From NCBI RefSeq assembly GCF_016650815.1, contig NZ_JAEKEZ010000026.1, positions 21,251 to 85,250 on the forward strand: DNA of 64,000 nucleotides, read 5' to 3'. A program made the position numbers and the translations under genes. The stretch is from Pseudomonas sp. TH31 (lineage in GTDB: Bacteria; Pseudomonadota; Gammaproteobacteria; Pseudomonadales; Pseudomonadaceae). Positions 12,411-20,600 of the stretch are shown piece after piece. The notes beneath the pieces were generated by a model. The model was not told the DNA's origin. It saw nothing but the letters and a program-made list of their open reading frames with translations, and did no database searches. Within the stretch, counting starts at the first letter, position 1, and the number at the start of each line of letters is the position of its first letter.

Positions 12411-13165
12411 ATGCGTCGCCCTATGGTAGCTGGTAACTGGAAGATGCACGGTACCCGCGCCAGCGTCGCTGAGCTGATCAAGGGCCTGGGTAACCTGGCC
12501 TTGCCGAGCGGTGTTGATGTAGCGGTATTCCCGTCTTTCTTGCATATCAATCAAGTGATTGATGGTCTGGAGGGCAAGTCGATCAAGGTCGGCGCGCAGA
12601 ACGCTGCGGTGGAATCCAAACAAGGTGCGTTGACGGGTGAAGTTGCACCGAGTCAGCTGGCTGAAGAGGGTTGCTCACTGGTACTCGTGGGCCACTCCGA
12701 ACGTCGCCAGATCATCGGCGAGAATGATGAAACACTCATTCGCAAGTTCGCAGCGGCACAGGCAAGTGGCTTGATTCCGGTGTTGTGCATAGGGAAACCC
12801 TTGAGCAGCGCGAAGCCGGTAAAACGCTTGAGGTTGTCGGGCATCAGCTGGGCAGCATCATCGAGGAGCTGGGTGTCGGTGTTTTTGCAAAGGCAGTAAT
12901 CGCTTACGAGCCGGTCTGGGCCATTGGCACCGGGCTGACTGCTTCGCCGCAACAGGCGCAGGATGTGCATGCAGCCATTCGCGCTCAGTTGGCGGCAGAG
13001 AATTCTGAGGTCGCGCAAGGTGTGCGGCTTCTATACGGCGGCAGCGTGAAGGCGGCCAATGCGGTCGAACTGTTCGGCATGCCGGATATCGATGGGGGGC
13101 TCATTGGTGGAGCTTCCCTGAATGCAGATGAGTTCGGTGCGATTTGTCGCGCCGCGGGAAACTGA
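12411..13165 (+). CDS. tpiA: Triosephosphate isomerase, frameshifted as read (one base missing)
   Basis: It interconverts DHAP and glyceraldehyde-3-phosphate. The N-terminal part (MRRPMVAGNWKMHGT, catalytic His in LVGHSERRQ) is in one frame. The C-terminal part (catalytic Glu in IAYEPVWAIGTG, phosphate loop LLYGGSV) is in the next frame. Adding one G to the GGG at 12792-12794 turns VLCIGKPLSS into the conserved VLCIGETLEQREAGKTL and gives a normal 251-residue enzyme. As read, the first frame stops at 12899 and has lost the catalytic Glu. A sequence error is the likelier reading, given four similar cases here. secG follows 4 bases after the stop. Confidence 0.9.
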
Positions 13166-13169
13166 AAAA

Positions 13170-13553
13170 ATGCTGGAAACAGTCGTAGTCGTTTTTCATC
13201 TGCTGGGTGCATTGGGCGTAGTTGCCCTGGTATTGCTGCAGCAGGGTAAAGGTGCGGACGCTGGCGCGTCTTTCGGGGCAGGTGCTTCAAATACTGTGTT
13301 CGGAAGCCAAGGTTCCTCTACCTTTCTTAGTAAGTTTACTGCTATACTTGCCGCAGGTTTCTTCATAACCAGCTTAGGGTTAGGTTACTTTGCTAAAGAG
13401 AAAGCTCACCAGCTGACTCAAGTAGGTTTGCCAAATCCAGCAGTGTTGGAAGTTCCAAAGCAAAAACCGGCTTCTGACGATGTCCCGGTGCTTCAAGAGC
13501 AAAAGTCGGCTACTCCAGCGACTGACGTGCCTCCAGCTCAAGAGCAAAAGTAA
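13170..13553 (+). CDS. secG: Preprotein translocase subunit SecG
   Basis: This is an inner-membrane subunit of the SecYEG protein-export channel. The 127-residue product starts MLETVVVVFHLLGALGVVALVLLQQGKGADAG, with two membrane segments flanking the conserved QQGKGA...GASNTVFGS loop. A Pro/Gln/Lys-rich C-terminal tail contains a QEQK motif twice. The ATG at 13170 was chosen because it starts TM1 and lies 4 bases after tpiA; the frame continues upstream into tpiA. Confidence 0.95.
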   Translation: MLETVVVVFHLLGALGVVALVLLQQGKGADAGASFGAGASNTVFGSQGSSTFLSKFTAILAAGFFITSLGLGYFAKEKAHQLTQVGLPNPAVLEVPKQKPASDDVPVLQEQKSATPATDVPPAQEQK

Positions 13554-13575
13554 GAAGGGTTTCAAACGTAGTATT

Positions 13576-13661
13576 GCCGAGGTGGTGGAATTGGTAGACA
13601 CGCAACCTTGAGGTGGTTGTGCCCATAGGGTGTAGGGGTTCGAGTCCCCTTCTCGGTACCA
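13576..13661 (+). tRNA. tRNA-Leu (anticodon GAG)
   Basis: An 86-base class II tRNA with acceptor GCCGAGG/TCTCGGT, anticodon arm CAACC-TTGAGGT-GGTTG carrying GAG, a long variable arm, T-loop GGTTCGAGTCCC and encoded CCA. It lies directly after secG, as in E. coli. Confidence 0.97.
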
Positions 13662-13672
13662 ATTATCAGGAG

Positions 13673-13695
13673 AGCCCGCTGTTGCGGGCTTTCTT
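13673..13695 (+). terminator. Terminator after tRNA-Leu
   Basis: AGCCCGC-TGTT-GCGGGCT is followed by TTCTT. It separates the secG-tRNA-Leu transcript from tRNA-fMet. Confidence 0.75.
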
Positions 13696-13757
13696 GTAGG
13701 TGGAAGGTTACATTGACCCTGTCAGGGATCGGTCGTATACTTCCGCCCCAGCTTTGT

Positions 13758-13834
<77 letters not shown>

Positions 13835-13842
13835 GTTTAAGG

Positions 13843-13864
13843 AGCCCCTTTTAAGGGGCTTTTT
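13843..13864 (+). terminator. Terminator-like hairpin after tRNA-fMet
   Basis: AGCCCCTT and AAGGGGCT form a stem followed by four T. It is the first of three stems between tRNA-fMet and rimP and probably attenuates read-through into the operon. Confidence 0.65.
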
Positions 13865-13910
13865 GTTAGCTGGACACTTTCAACGCCGCTGTTCGACGGC
13901 GTTTCAAGGA

Positions 13911-13932
13911 TGGGCGTTTCGCCCATTTTTTT
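13911..13932 (+). terminator. Intrinsic terminator/attenuator just upstream of rimP
   Basis: TGGGCG-TTT-CGCCCA is followed by seven T and ends about 40 bases before the rimP start. An AACGCCG...CGGCGTT stem at 13882-13903 precedes it. In E. coli the same leader is a site of NusA-dependent control; that role here is inferred. Confidence 0.7.
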
Positions 13933-13972
13933 ATTTTGCATAGCATGCACATACATGCACGAGGGGGTTCAG

Positions 13973-14431
13973 GTGTCGAGCAAGCTAGAAGAGTTGCAGG
14001 CCTTGCTGGCCCCGGTGGTCGTGGCCCTAGGCTATGAATGCTGGGGTATTGAGTTTTCGGCTCAAGGTCGCCACTCAATGTTGCGCGTTTATATCGATAA
14101 AGAAGGCGGTGTGTTGGTGGACGACTGTGCCATCGTCAGCCGTCAGATCAGCGGTGTCCTGGATGTTGAAGATCCAATCGCCGTTGAGTACACCCTTGAA
14201 GTTTCCTCGCCAGGCATGGAACGCCCACTGTTCACTCTTGAGCAGTTTGCAAAATTTGCCGGTGAACAAGTGAAGATCAAGCTGCGCTCGCCTTTCGAAG
14301 GCCGACGCAACTTTCAGGGCCTTCTGCGCGGTGTAGAAGAGCAGGACGTCGTGGTGCAGGTAGAAGACCATGAGTTCCTGTTGCCGATCGATATGGTCGA
14401 CAAGGCCAACATTATTCCCAGTTTTGACTGA
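13973..14431 (+). CDS. rimP: Ribosome maturation factor RimP
   Basis: This is a 30S subunit assembly factor. The 152-residue product reads MSSKLEELQALLAPVVVALGYECWGIEF and has the conserved RVYIDKEGGVLVDDC and EVSSPGMERPLF motifs. The GTG at 13973 has GAGGGGG five bases upstream and gives the normal family length. An earlier ATG at 13955 would need the ribosome site inside the preceding sequence. It is the first protein gene of the nusA operon. Confidence 0.95.
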   Translation: MSSKLEELQALLAPVVVALGYECWGIEFSAQGRHSMLRVYIDKEGGVLVDDCAIVSRQISGVLDVEDPIAVEYTLEVSSPGMERPLFTLEQFAKFAGEQVKIKLRSPFEGRRNFQGLLRGVEEQDVVVQVEDHEFLLPIDMVDKANIIPSFD

Positions 14432-14478
14432 GACGCGGATCCCGCGGATCCAATGGCTTGCGAAAGGCGAGGCGTACG

Positions 14479-15960
14479 ATGAGCAAAGAAGTACTGCTGG
14501 TTGTTGAGTCGGTATCCAATGAAAAGGGCGTACCGGCAAACGTAATTTTTGAAGCGCTGGAGCTGGCTCTGGCCACTGCCACCAAAAAACGTTTCGAGGA
14601 CGAAGTCGATCTGCGTGTGGAAATCAATCGCCACACCGGTGCTTACGAGACATTCCGTCGCTGGACGGTCGTCGAAGAAGCAAACCTGGACGATCCGGCC
14701 ATTGAAACCTGGCCGAGCAAGGTTGCAGAAACGCATCCGGGTGCCCAGGTTGGTGATGTAGTCGAAGAAAAGATCGAATCCATCGAGTTCGGCCGTATCG
14801 CTGCACAGACTGCCAAGCAAGTCATCGTGCAGAAAGTTCGCGAAGCCGAGCGCGCTCAAGTTGTTGATGCTTACCGCGAGCGCCTGGGTGAAATCATCTC
14901 CGGCACCGTGAAGAAAGTGACCCGCGACAACGTGATCGTTGACCTGGGCAACAACGCTGAAGCGTTGCTGGCTCGTGAAGACATCATTTCTCGCGAAACC
15001 TTCCGGGTTGGCGTGCGCCTGCGTGCGCTGCTCAAGGAAATCCGCACCGAGAACCGCGGTCCGCAGCTGATCCTGTCGCGTACCGCGCCGGAAATGCTGA
15101 TCGAGTTGTTCCGCATCGAAGTGCCGGAAATCGCTGAAGGCCTGATCGAAGTAATGGCGGCGTCCCGTGACCCGGGTTCGCGTGCCAAGATCGCGGTCCG
15201 CTCCAAGGACAAACGCATTGACCCGCAAGGCGCTTGCATCGGTATGCGCGGTTCGCGCGTCCAGGCAGTGTCGGGCGAGTTGGGCGGCGAGCGTGTGGAC
15301 ATCGTCCTGTGGGACGATAACCCGGCGCAGTTCGTGATTAATGCAATGTCGCCGGCTGAAGTGGCGGCAATTATCGTTGACGAAGATGCCCATGCAATGG
15401 ACATCGCCGTTGGCGCAGACAATCTGGCTCAGGCCATCGGTCGCGGTGGTCAGAACGTGCGTCTGGCTAGCCAGTTGACTGGCTGGACCCTGAACGTGAT
15501 GACCGAATCGGACATCCAGGCTAAGCAGCAAGCAGAAACCGGCGACATCCTGCGCAACTTCATCGACGAGCTGGAAGTCGACGAAGACCTGGCGCAAGTG
15601 CTGGTAGATGAAGGCTTCACCAGCCTGGAAGAGATTGCCTACGTACCGTTGGAAGAAATGCTCAACATCGACGGCTTTGACGAAGAAACCGTCAACGAGC
15701 TTCGCGCTCGCGCCAAGGATCGTTTGTTGACCAAAGCCATCGCTACTGAGGAAAAGCTGGCAGACGCCCATCCGGCCGAAGACCTGCTCTCGCTTGAGGG
15801 TATGGACAAGGATTTGGCGATGGAACTGGCGGTGCGCGGCGTAATTACCCGCGAAGACCTGGCCGAGCAGTCTATTGACGACCTGCTCGACATCGACGGC
15901 ATTGACGATGATCGTGCCGGCAAGTTGATCATGGCCGCCCGAGCCCACTGGTTCGAGTAA
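14479..15960 (+). CDS. nusA: Transcription termination/antitermination protein NusA
   Basis: NusA binds RNA polymerase and controls pausing, termination and antitermination. The 493-residue product has an N-terminal polymerase-binding domain, an S1 domain (GTVKKVTRDNVIVDLGNNAEALL), KH domains (IDPQGACIGMRGSRVQ and QAIGRGGQNVRLASQLTG) and two C-terminal acidic repeats (LAQVLVDEGFTSLEEIAYVPLEEML and its relative near 440-490). The start MSKEVLLVVE is the family start. Confidence 0.97.
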   Translation: MSKEVLLVVESVSNEKGVPANVIFEALELALATATKKRFEDEVDLRVEINRHTGAYETFRRWTVVEEANLDDPAIETWPSKVAETHPGAQVGDVVEEKIESIEFGRIAAQTAKQVIVQKVREAERAQVVDAYRERLGEIISGTVKKVTRDNVIVDLGNNAEALLAREDIISRETFRVGVRLRALLKEIRTENRGPQLILSRTAPEMLIELFRIEVPEIAEGLIEVMAASRDPGSRAKIAVRSKDKRIDPQGACIGMRGSRVQAVSGELGGERVDIVLWDDNPAQFVINAMSPAEVAAIIVDEDAHAMDIAVGADNLAQAIGRGGQNVRLASQLTGWTLNVMTESDIQAKQQAETGDILRNFIDELEVDEDLAQVLVDEGFTSLEEIAYVPLEEMLNIDGFDEETVNELRARAKDRLLTKAIATEEKLADAHPAEDLLSLEGMDKDLAMELAVRGVITREDLAEQSIDDLLDIDGIDDDRAGKLIMAARAHWFE

Positions 15961-15987
15961 TTAGGCGCGGCCTGAGGAGAGAAGTGC

Positions 15988-18512
15988 ATGACGCAAGTCA
16001 CGGTGAAACAACTGGCCGATGAGGTCAAAACACCGGTAGAGCGCCTGTTGCAGCAGATGCGTGAGGCAGGTCTGCCGCACACCGCCGCCGAAGAACATGT
16101 GACTGACAGTGAGAAGCAATCTTTGCTGACTCACTTGAAAAGCAGCCACAAGGCGAAAGTGGAAGAACCACGCAAGATCACGCTGCAGCGTAAAACCACC
16201 AGCACCCTGCGTGTTGCTGGCAGCAAAAGCATCAGCGTTGAAGTCCGTAAAAAGAAAGTTTTCGTACAGCGCAGCCCGGAAGAAATCGAAGCCGAGCGCA
16301 AACGCGAACTGGAAGAACGTCGTGCAGTAGAAAATGCTGCCCGTCAGAAGGCTGAAGAAGAAACCAAGCGTCGTGCCGAAGAAGACGCGCGTCGCCAGCC
16401 TGCTGGTGCGCAAAACGCGACTAACGATGCTGTCGCAGCGCCTGCTGCGGTTGCCGAGCCAGTACGCGAAAGCGCACCGGTCGTGGCGGCTGCACCGGCT
16501 CCTTCTGCCGACCGCAAGCCAAACGATCAGCGTCGTCCGGACAAACCACGTGCCGACGATAATAATCGTCGCAGCGGTGGTGGCGATGGCGAGCGCAAAA
16601 ACGCTCCGCATCGTGCTTCGGTTAAAGAGAAAGCGCCTGCTCCACGTGTTGCGCCACGTACTACCGACGAAGAAAGCGACAGCTTCCGTCGTGGTGGTCG
16701 CGGCAAGGCCAAGCTGAAGAAACGCAACGCTCACGGTTTCCAGAGCCCAACCGGCCCTGTTGTGCGCGAAGTGAAGATCGGCGAGACCATCACTGTTGGC
16801 GATCTCGCCCAGCAGATGTCGGTCAAGGCTGCTGAAATCATCAAGTTCATGTTCAAGCTGGGTACGCCGGCGACGATCAATCAGGTACTCGATCAGGAAA
16901 CTGCTCAACTGGTTGCCGAAGAGCTGGGCCACAAAGTGACCCTGGTCAGCGACACCGCCCTGGAAGATTCCCTGGCCGAGTCCCTGAAGTTTGAAGGTGA
17001 GACGTTCTCCCGTGCTCCGGTTGTGACCGTAATGGGCCACGTCGACCACGGTAAGACCTCGCTGCTCGACTACATCCGTCGTGCCAAGGTAGCTGCTGGC
17101 GAAGCCGGCGGTATCACCCAGCACATCGGTGCGTACCACGTTGAAACTGATCGCGGCATGGTCACTTTCCTCGATACCCGGGTCACGCCGCGTTTACCGC
17201 AATGCGTGCTCGTGGTGCCAAGGCGACCGACATCGTGATCCTGGTCGTTGCAGCGGACGACGGCGTAATGCCGCAGACCATTGAAGCGGTCCAGCACGCC
17301 AAGGCTGCCGGTGTTCCACTGGTCGTGGCTGTGAACAAAATCGACAAGCCGGGCGCCGATCTCGATCGCATCCGTAGCGAACTGTCGGTTCACGGCGTGA
17401 CCTCGGAAGAGTGGGGCGGCGACACCCCGTTCGTATCGGTTTCGGCGAAAGTCGGTACTGGCGTGGACGAGTTGCTCGAAGCTGTTCTGCTGCAAGCCGA
17501 AGTTCTGGAGCTCAAGGCAACGCCTTCGGCCCCGGGTCGTGGTGTTGTGGTTGAATCGCGTCTCGACAAAGGTCGTGGCCCGGTTGCTACCGTTCTGGTT
17601 CAAGACGGTACCCTGCGCCAAGGCGACATGGTGCTGGTCGGTTCGAACTATGGCCGTGTACGTGCCATGCTCGACGAGAACGGCAAGCCAATCAAGGAAG
17701 CCGGTCCTTCCATCCCTGTCGAGATCCTCGGCCTGGACGGTACCCCGGACGCTGGCGACGAGATGAGCGTGCTGTCGGACGAGAAGAAAGCCCGTGAAGT
17801 GGCTCTGTTCCGTCAAGGCAAGTTCCGCGAAGTCAAACTGGCCCGCGCTCACGCTGGCAAGCTTGAAAACATCTTCGAGAACATGGGTCAGGAAGAGAAG
17901 AAGACGCTTAACATCGTCCTCAAATCCGACGTCCGTGGTTCGCTGGAAGCGTTGAACGGTGCCTTGAACGGCCTGGGTAACGACGAAGTGCAAGTGCGTG
18001 TTGTCGGCGGCGGCGTTGGTGGTATCACCGAGTCCGACGCTAACCTGGCACTGGCCTCCAACGCTGTACTGTTCGGCTTCAACGTGCGTGCCGATGCTGG
18101 CGCTCGCAGGATTGTCGAGCAGGAAGGTCTGGATATGCGTTACTACAACGTGATCTACGACATCATCGAAGACGTCAAGAAAGCCCTCACCGGTATGCTG
18201 GGCAGCGATGTTCGCGAGAACATCCTGGGTACCGCTGAAGTGCGTGACGTGTTCCGTTCGCCGAAGTTTGGCGCGATCGCCGGTTGCATGGTTATCGAAG
18301 GTGTTGTTCACCGTAACCGTCCAATCCGTGTACTGCGTGAAGACATCGTTATCTTCGAAGGCGAGCTGGAATCCCTGCGCCGCTTCAAGGATGACGCTTC
18401 CGAAGTACGTGCCGGCATGGAATGCGGTATTGGCGTCAAGAGCTACAACGACGTCAAGGCCGGCGACAAGATCGAAGTCTACGAGAAGGTTCAGGTTGCT
18501 CGCAGCCTCTAA
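15988..18512 (+). CDS. infB: Translation initiation factor IF-2, frameshifted as read (one base missing)
   Basis: This GTPase brings fMet-tRNA to the 30S subunit. The N-terminal part has the IF2-N domain, a long charged linker and the G1 motif GHVDHGKTS. The sequence then leaves frame at the G3 motif: VTFLDTRVTPRL is read where VTFLDTPGHAAFTAMRARG is expected. One extra C in the CCC at 17177-17179 restores it. The second part, open from 17202 in the next frame, carries the G4 motif NKIDKPG and domains II-IV, ending YEKVQVARSL. The repaired protein is 841 residues, normal for Pseudomonas. IF-2 is essential and cannot lose its G domain, so this is very probably a sequence error. Confidence 0.93.
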
Positions 18513-18583
18513 CTCGCGCACTTCAAGGGCCACGGCGAGCCGCCGCATGCAAATGCGCGGCACGGCGTCAGGACTCTAAACGC

Positions 18584-18617
18584 AACGCCCGGTCTGGCTT
18601 TTGTCAGGCCGGGCGTT
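18584..18617 (+). other. Hairpin between infB and rbfA
   Basis: AACGCCCGG pairs with CCGGGCGTT around a 16-base loop that can itself fold (TCTGGC...GTCAGG). No clear T-run follows, so it may be a weak terminator or a processing site inside the operon. Confidence 0.55.
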
Positions 18618-18671
18618 TGCCGCTTTCAGACCCCACGGGTTTCACCGTGAGGCAGTAACAGGTAACAAGAC

Positions 18672-19073
18672 ATGGCAAAAGAATACAGCCGTACCCAACG
18701 TATCGGCGATCAGATGCAGCGCGAGCTGGCACAACTGATCCGTCGTGAAGTCAAAGACCCGCGCGTCGGCCTGGTCACCATTACCGCTGTTGAAGTCAGC
18801 CGTGACGTCGGTCACGCCAAGATCTTCATTACCGTGATGGGCCAGGACAATGCCGAAGACATCGCGCAAAGCATCAAGGTGCTCAACTCCGCCGCCGGCT
18901 TCCTGCGTATGCAGTTGGCTCGCGAAATGAAGTTGCGCAGCGTTCCGCAGTTGCACTTCCACTACGACGAAAGCGTCGTGCGTGGCGCGCACCTGTCGGC
19001 CCTGATCGAGCGTGCGGTGGCTGAAGACAACCAGCACCCGGTAGCGGCTGAACCCGAAGACGCCAAGGAGTAA
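18672..19073 (+). CDS. rbfA: 30S ribosome-binding factor RbfA
   Basis: This is a late 30S assembly factor that binds near helix 1 of 16S rRNA. The 133-residue KH-like protein has the signature RIGDQMQRELAQLIRREVKDPRVGLVTITAVEVSRD and the C-terminal LHFHYDESV. An acidic tail follows. truB begins 3 bases after its stop. Confidence 0.96.
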   Translation: MAKEYSRTQRIGDQMQRELAQLIRREVKDPRVGLVTITAVEVSRDVGHAKIFITVMGQDNAEDIAQSIKVLNSAAGFLRMQLAREMKLRSVPQLHFHYDESVVRGAHLSALIERAVAEDNQHPVAAEPEDAKE

Positions 19074-19076
19074 TCG

Positions 19077-19994
19077 GTGGCTCAGGTCAAACGTATCCGT
19101 CGTAACGTCAGCGGCATCATCCTGCTCGACAAACCGCTGGGGTTTACCTCCAACGCGGCGTTGCAGAAGGTTCGCTGGTTGCTGAACGCCGAGAAGGCCG
19201 GGCACACCGGTAGTCTTGATCCGCTGGCCACCGGCGTGCTGCCGTTGTGCTTCGGTGAGGCCACCAAGTTCTCGCAATACCTGCTCGATTCCGACAAGGC
19301 TTATGAAACCCTGGCGCAACTGGGCAAGACCACCACCACGGCGGATGCCGAAGGTGATGTTCTACTGGAGCGCCCGGTGACCGTTGGTCGCGCCGATGTT
19401 GAGGCTGCTTTACCCGGTTTTCGTGGGCAAATCAGTCAGATACCGCCGATGTACTCGGCGCTCAAGCGTGATGGCCAGCCGCTGTACAAGCTGGCCCGTG
19501 CAGGCGAAGTAGTGGAGCGCGAACCGCGTTCTGTTACTATTGCGCGCTTGGAATTGCTGGCCTTTGAGGGTGATACTGCGCGGCTTGCGGTGGATTGCAG
19601 CAAAGGCACCTATATCCGCACCCTGGTGGAGGATATCGGTGAGCAACTCGGTTGTGGCGCTTACGTTGCTCAATTGCGACGTACCCAGGCCGGGCCTTTC
19701 ACGCTGGCGCAGACGGTCACGCTTGAAGAGTTGGAAGCCGTACACGCCGAAGGCGGCAACGAAGCGGTCGACCGCTTCCTGATGCCATCGGACAGCGGCT
19801 TGCTGGATTGGCCGCTGTTGCAGTTCTCGGAGCACAGCTCGTTCTACTGGCTTAACGGCCAACCGGTACGAGCCCCGGATGCACCGAAGTTCGGCATGGT
19901 ACGGGTACAGGATCACAACGGTCGCTTCATCGGTATCGGTGAAGTGAGCGAAGACGGGCGCATCGCGCCGCGTCGACTGATTCGGTCGGAATGA
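19077..19994 (+). CDS. truB: tRNA pseudouridine(55) synthase TruB
   Basis: It isomerises U55 in the T-loop of tRNAs. The 305-residue product has the catalytic motif HTGSLDPLATGVLP with Asp48, the KAYE motif, and the C-terminal PUA-type region (APDAPKFGMVRVQDHNGRFIGIGEV). The start is GTG at 19077, three bases after the rbfA stop, with AAGGAG inside the end of rbfA. This implies coupled translation. Confidence 0.96.
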   Translation: MAQVKRIRRNVSGIILLDKPLGFTSNAALQKVRWLLNAEKAGHTGSLDPLATGVLPLCFGEATKFSQYLLDSDKAYETLAQLGKTTTTADAEGDVLLERPVTVGRADVEAALPGFRGQISQIPPMYSALKRDGQPLYKLARAGEVVEREPRSVTIARLELLAFEGDTARLAVDCSKGTYIRTLVEDIGEQLGCGAYVAQLRRTQAGPFTLAQTVTLEELEAVHAEGGNEAVDRFLMPSDSGLLDWPLLQFSEHSSFYWLNGQPVRAPDAPKFGMVRVQDHNGRFIGIGEVSEDGRIAPRRLIRSE

Positions 19995-20069
19995 CCGAAA
20001 CCGGTCTGCGTAACAGCAGGCTGGCGAGGGTGGCTGTTAGCAGGCACGGTCACTACTCATTTTTAGATA

Positions 20070-20113
20070 CAGGGATTTGTCCCTGGCCTGTTGAAGCTGT
20101 TTCTCTGAAACAG
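20070..20113 (+). promoter_or_regulatory. Paired hairpins in the rpsO leader
   Basis: CAGGGA-TTTG-TCCCTG (20070-20085) and CTGTTTC-TCT-GAAACAG (20097-20113) lie directly ahead of the AAAGG site for rpsO. In E. coli S15 represses its own mRNA through a leader pseudoknot. A similar role here is inferred from position. Confidence 0.4.
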
Positions 20114-20136
20114 TTTCCTGATAAAAGGATTGCCTC

Positions 20137-20406
20137 ATGGCTCTCGACGTTCAAGAAAAAGCTCAAATCGTAGCTGACTACCAGCAAGCTGTTGGTGACA
20201 CTGGTTCGCCAGAAGTGCAAGTTGCACTGCTGACCCACAACATCAACAAACTGCAAGGTCACTTCAAGGCCAACGGTAAAGATCACCACTCCCGTCGTGG
20301 TCTGATCCGCATGGTAAACCAGCGCCGTAAGCTGCTGGACTACCTGAAAGGCAAGGATCTGGGCCGTTACCAGGCTCTGATCGGTCGCCTGGGTCTGCGT
20401 CGCTAA
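20137..20406 (+). CDS. rpsO: 30S ribosomal protein S15
   Basis: This is a primary 16S rRNA-binding protein of the 30S platform. The 89-residue product has the S15 signature (GSPEVQVALLTHNINKLQGHFK, HHSRRGLIRMVNQRRKLLDYLK). An AAAGGA site precedes the ATG. It lies between truB and pnp, the conserved order. Confidence 0.98.
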   Translation: MALDVQEKAQIVADYQQAVGDTGSPEVQVALLTHNINKLQGHFKANGKDHHSRRGLIRMVNQRRKLLDYLKGKDLGRYQALIGRLGLRR

Positions 20407-20421
20407 TAAGCGATTGCGCTA

Positions 20422-20484
20422 GAGGTTGGTTGTCTGCCGTACGTCAGTGGGTTTCCCGCTGGCGCATGGCAGGCTCCCAGCCTC
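20422..20484 (+). promoter_or_regulatory. Long stem-loop in the pnp leader
   Basis: GAGG...CCTC, CTGCC...GGCAG and CAGTGGG-TTT-CCCGCTG nest into one imperfect stem-loop in the 194-base rpsO-pnp gap. In E. coli RNase III cuts such a stem and PNPase then represses its own mRNA. The same control is inferred here. Confidence 0.5.
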
Positions 20485-20600
20485 AAGTTTTATCTGGATA
20501 CACGTTTTACCCTGGACAGACGTTGGGCCGACTCCCGACATTGCCCAAGAATTTCGCAAGAAGACAAGTTCCCCAAGAGCCACAAAGAAGGTAGGACACC

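Noticed and set aside
14314..17139. Long antisense frames across nusA and the first half of infB
   Set aside because: Compositional shadows of conserved genes on the other strand.
17202..18512. The second half of infB as an independent gene starting at ATG 17202
   Set aside because: The sequence joins the first half exactly at the conserved G3 motif, so it is one gene with a one-base defect, not an internal start isoform.
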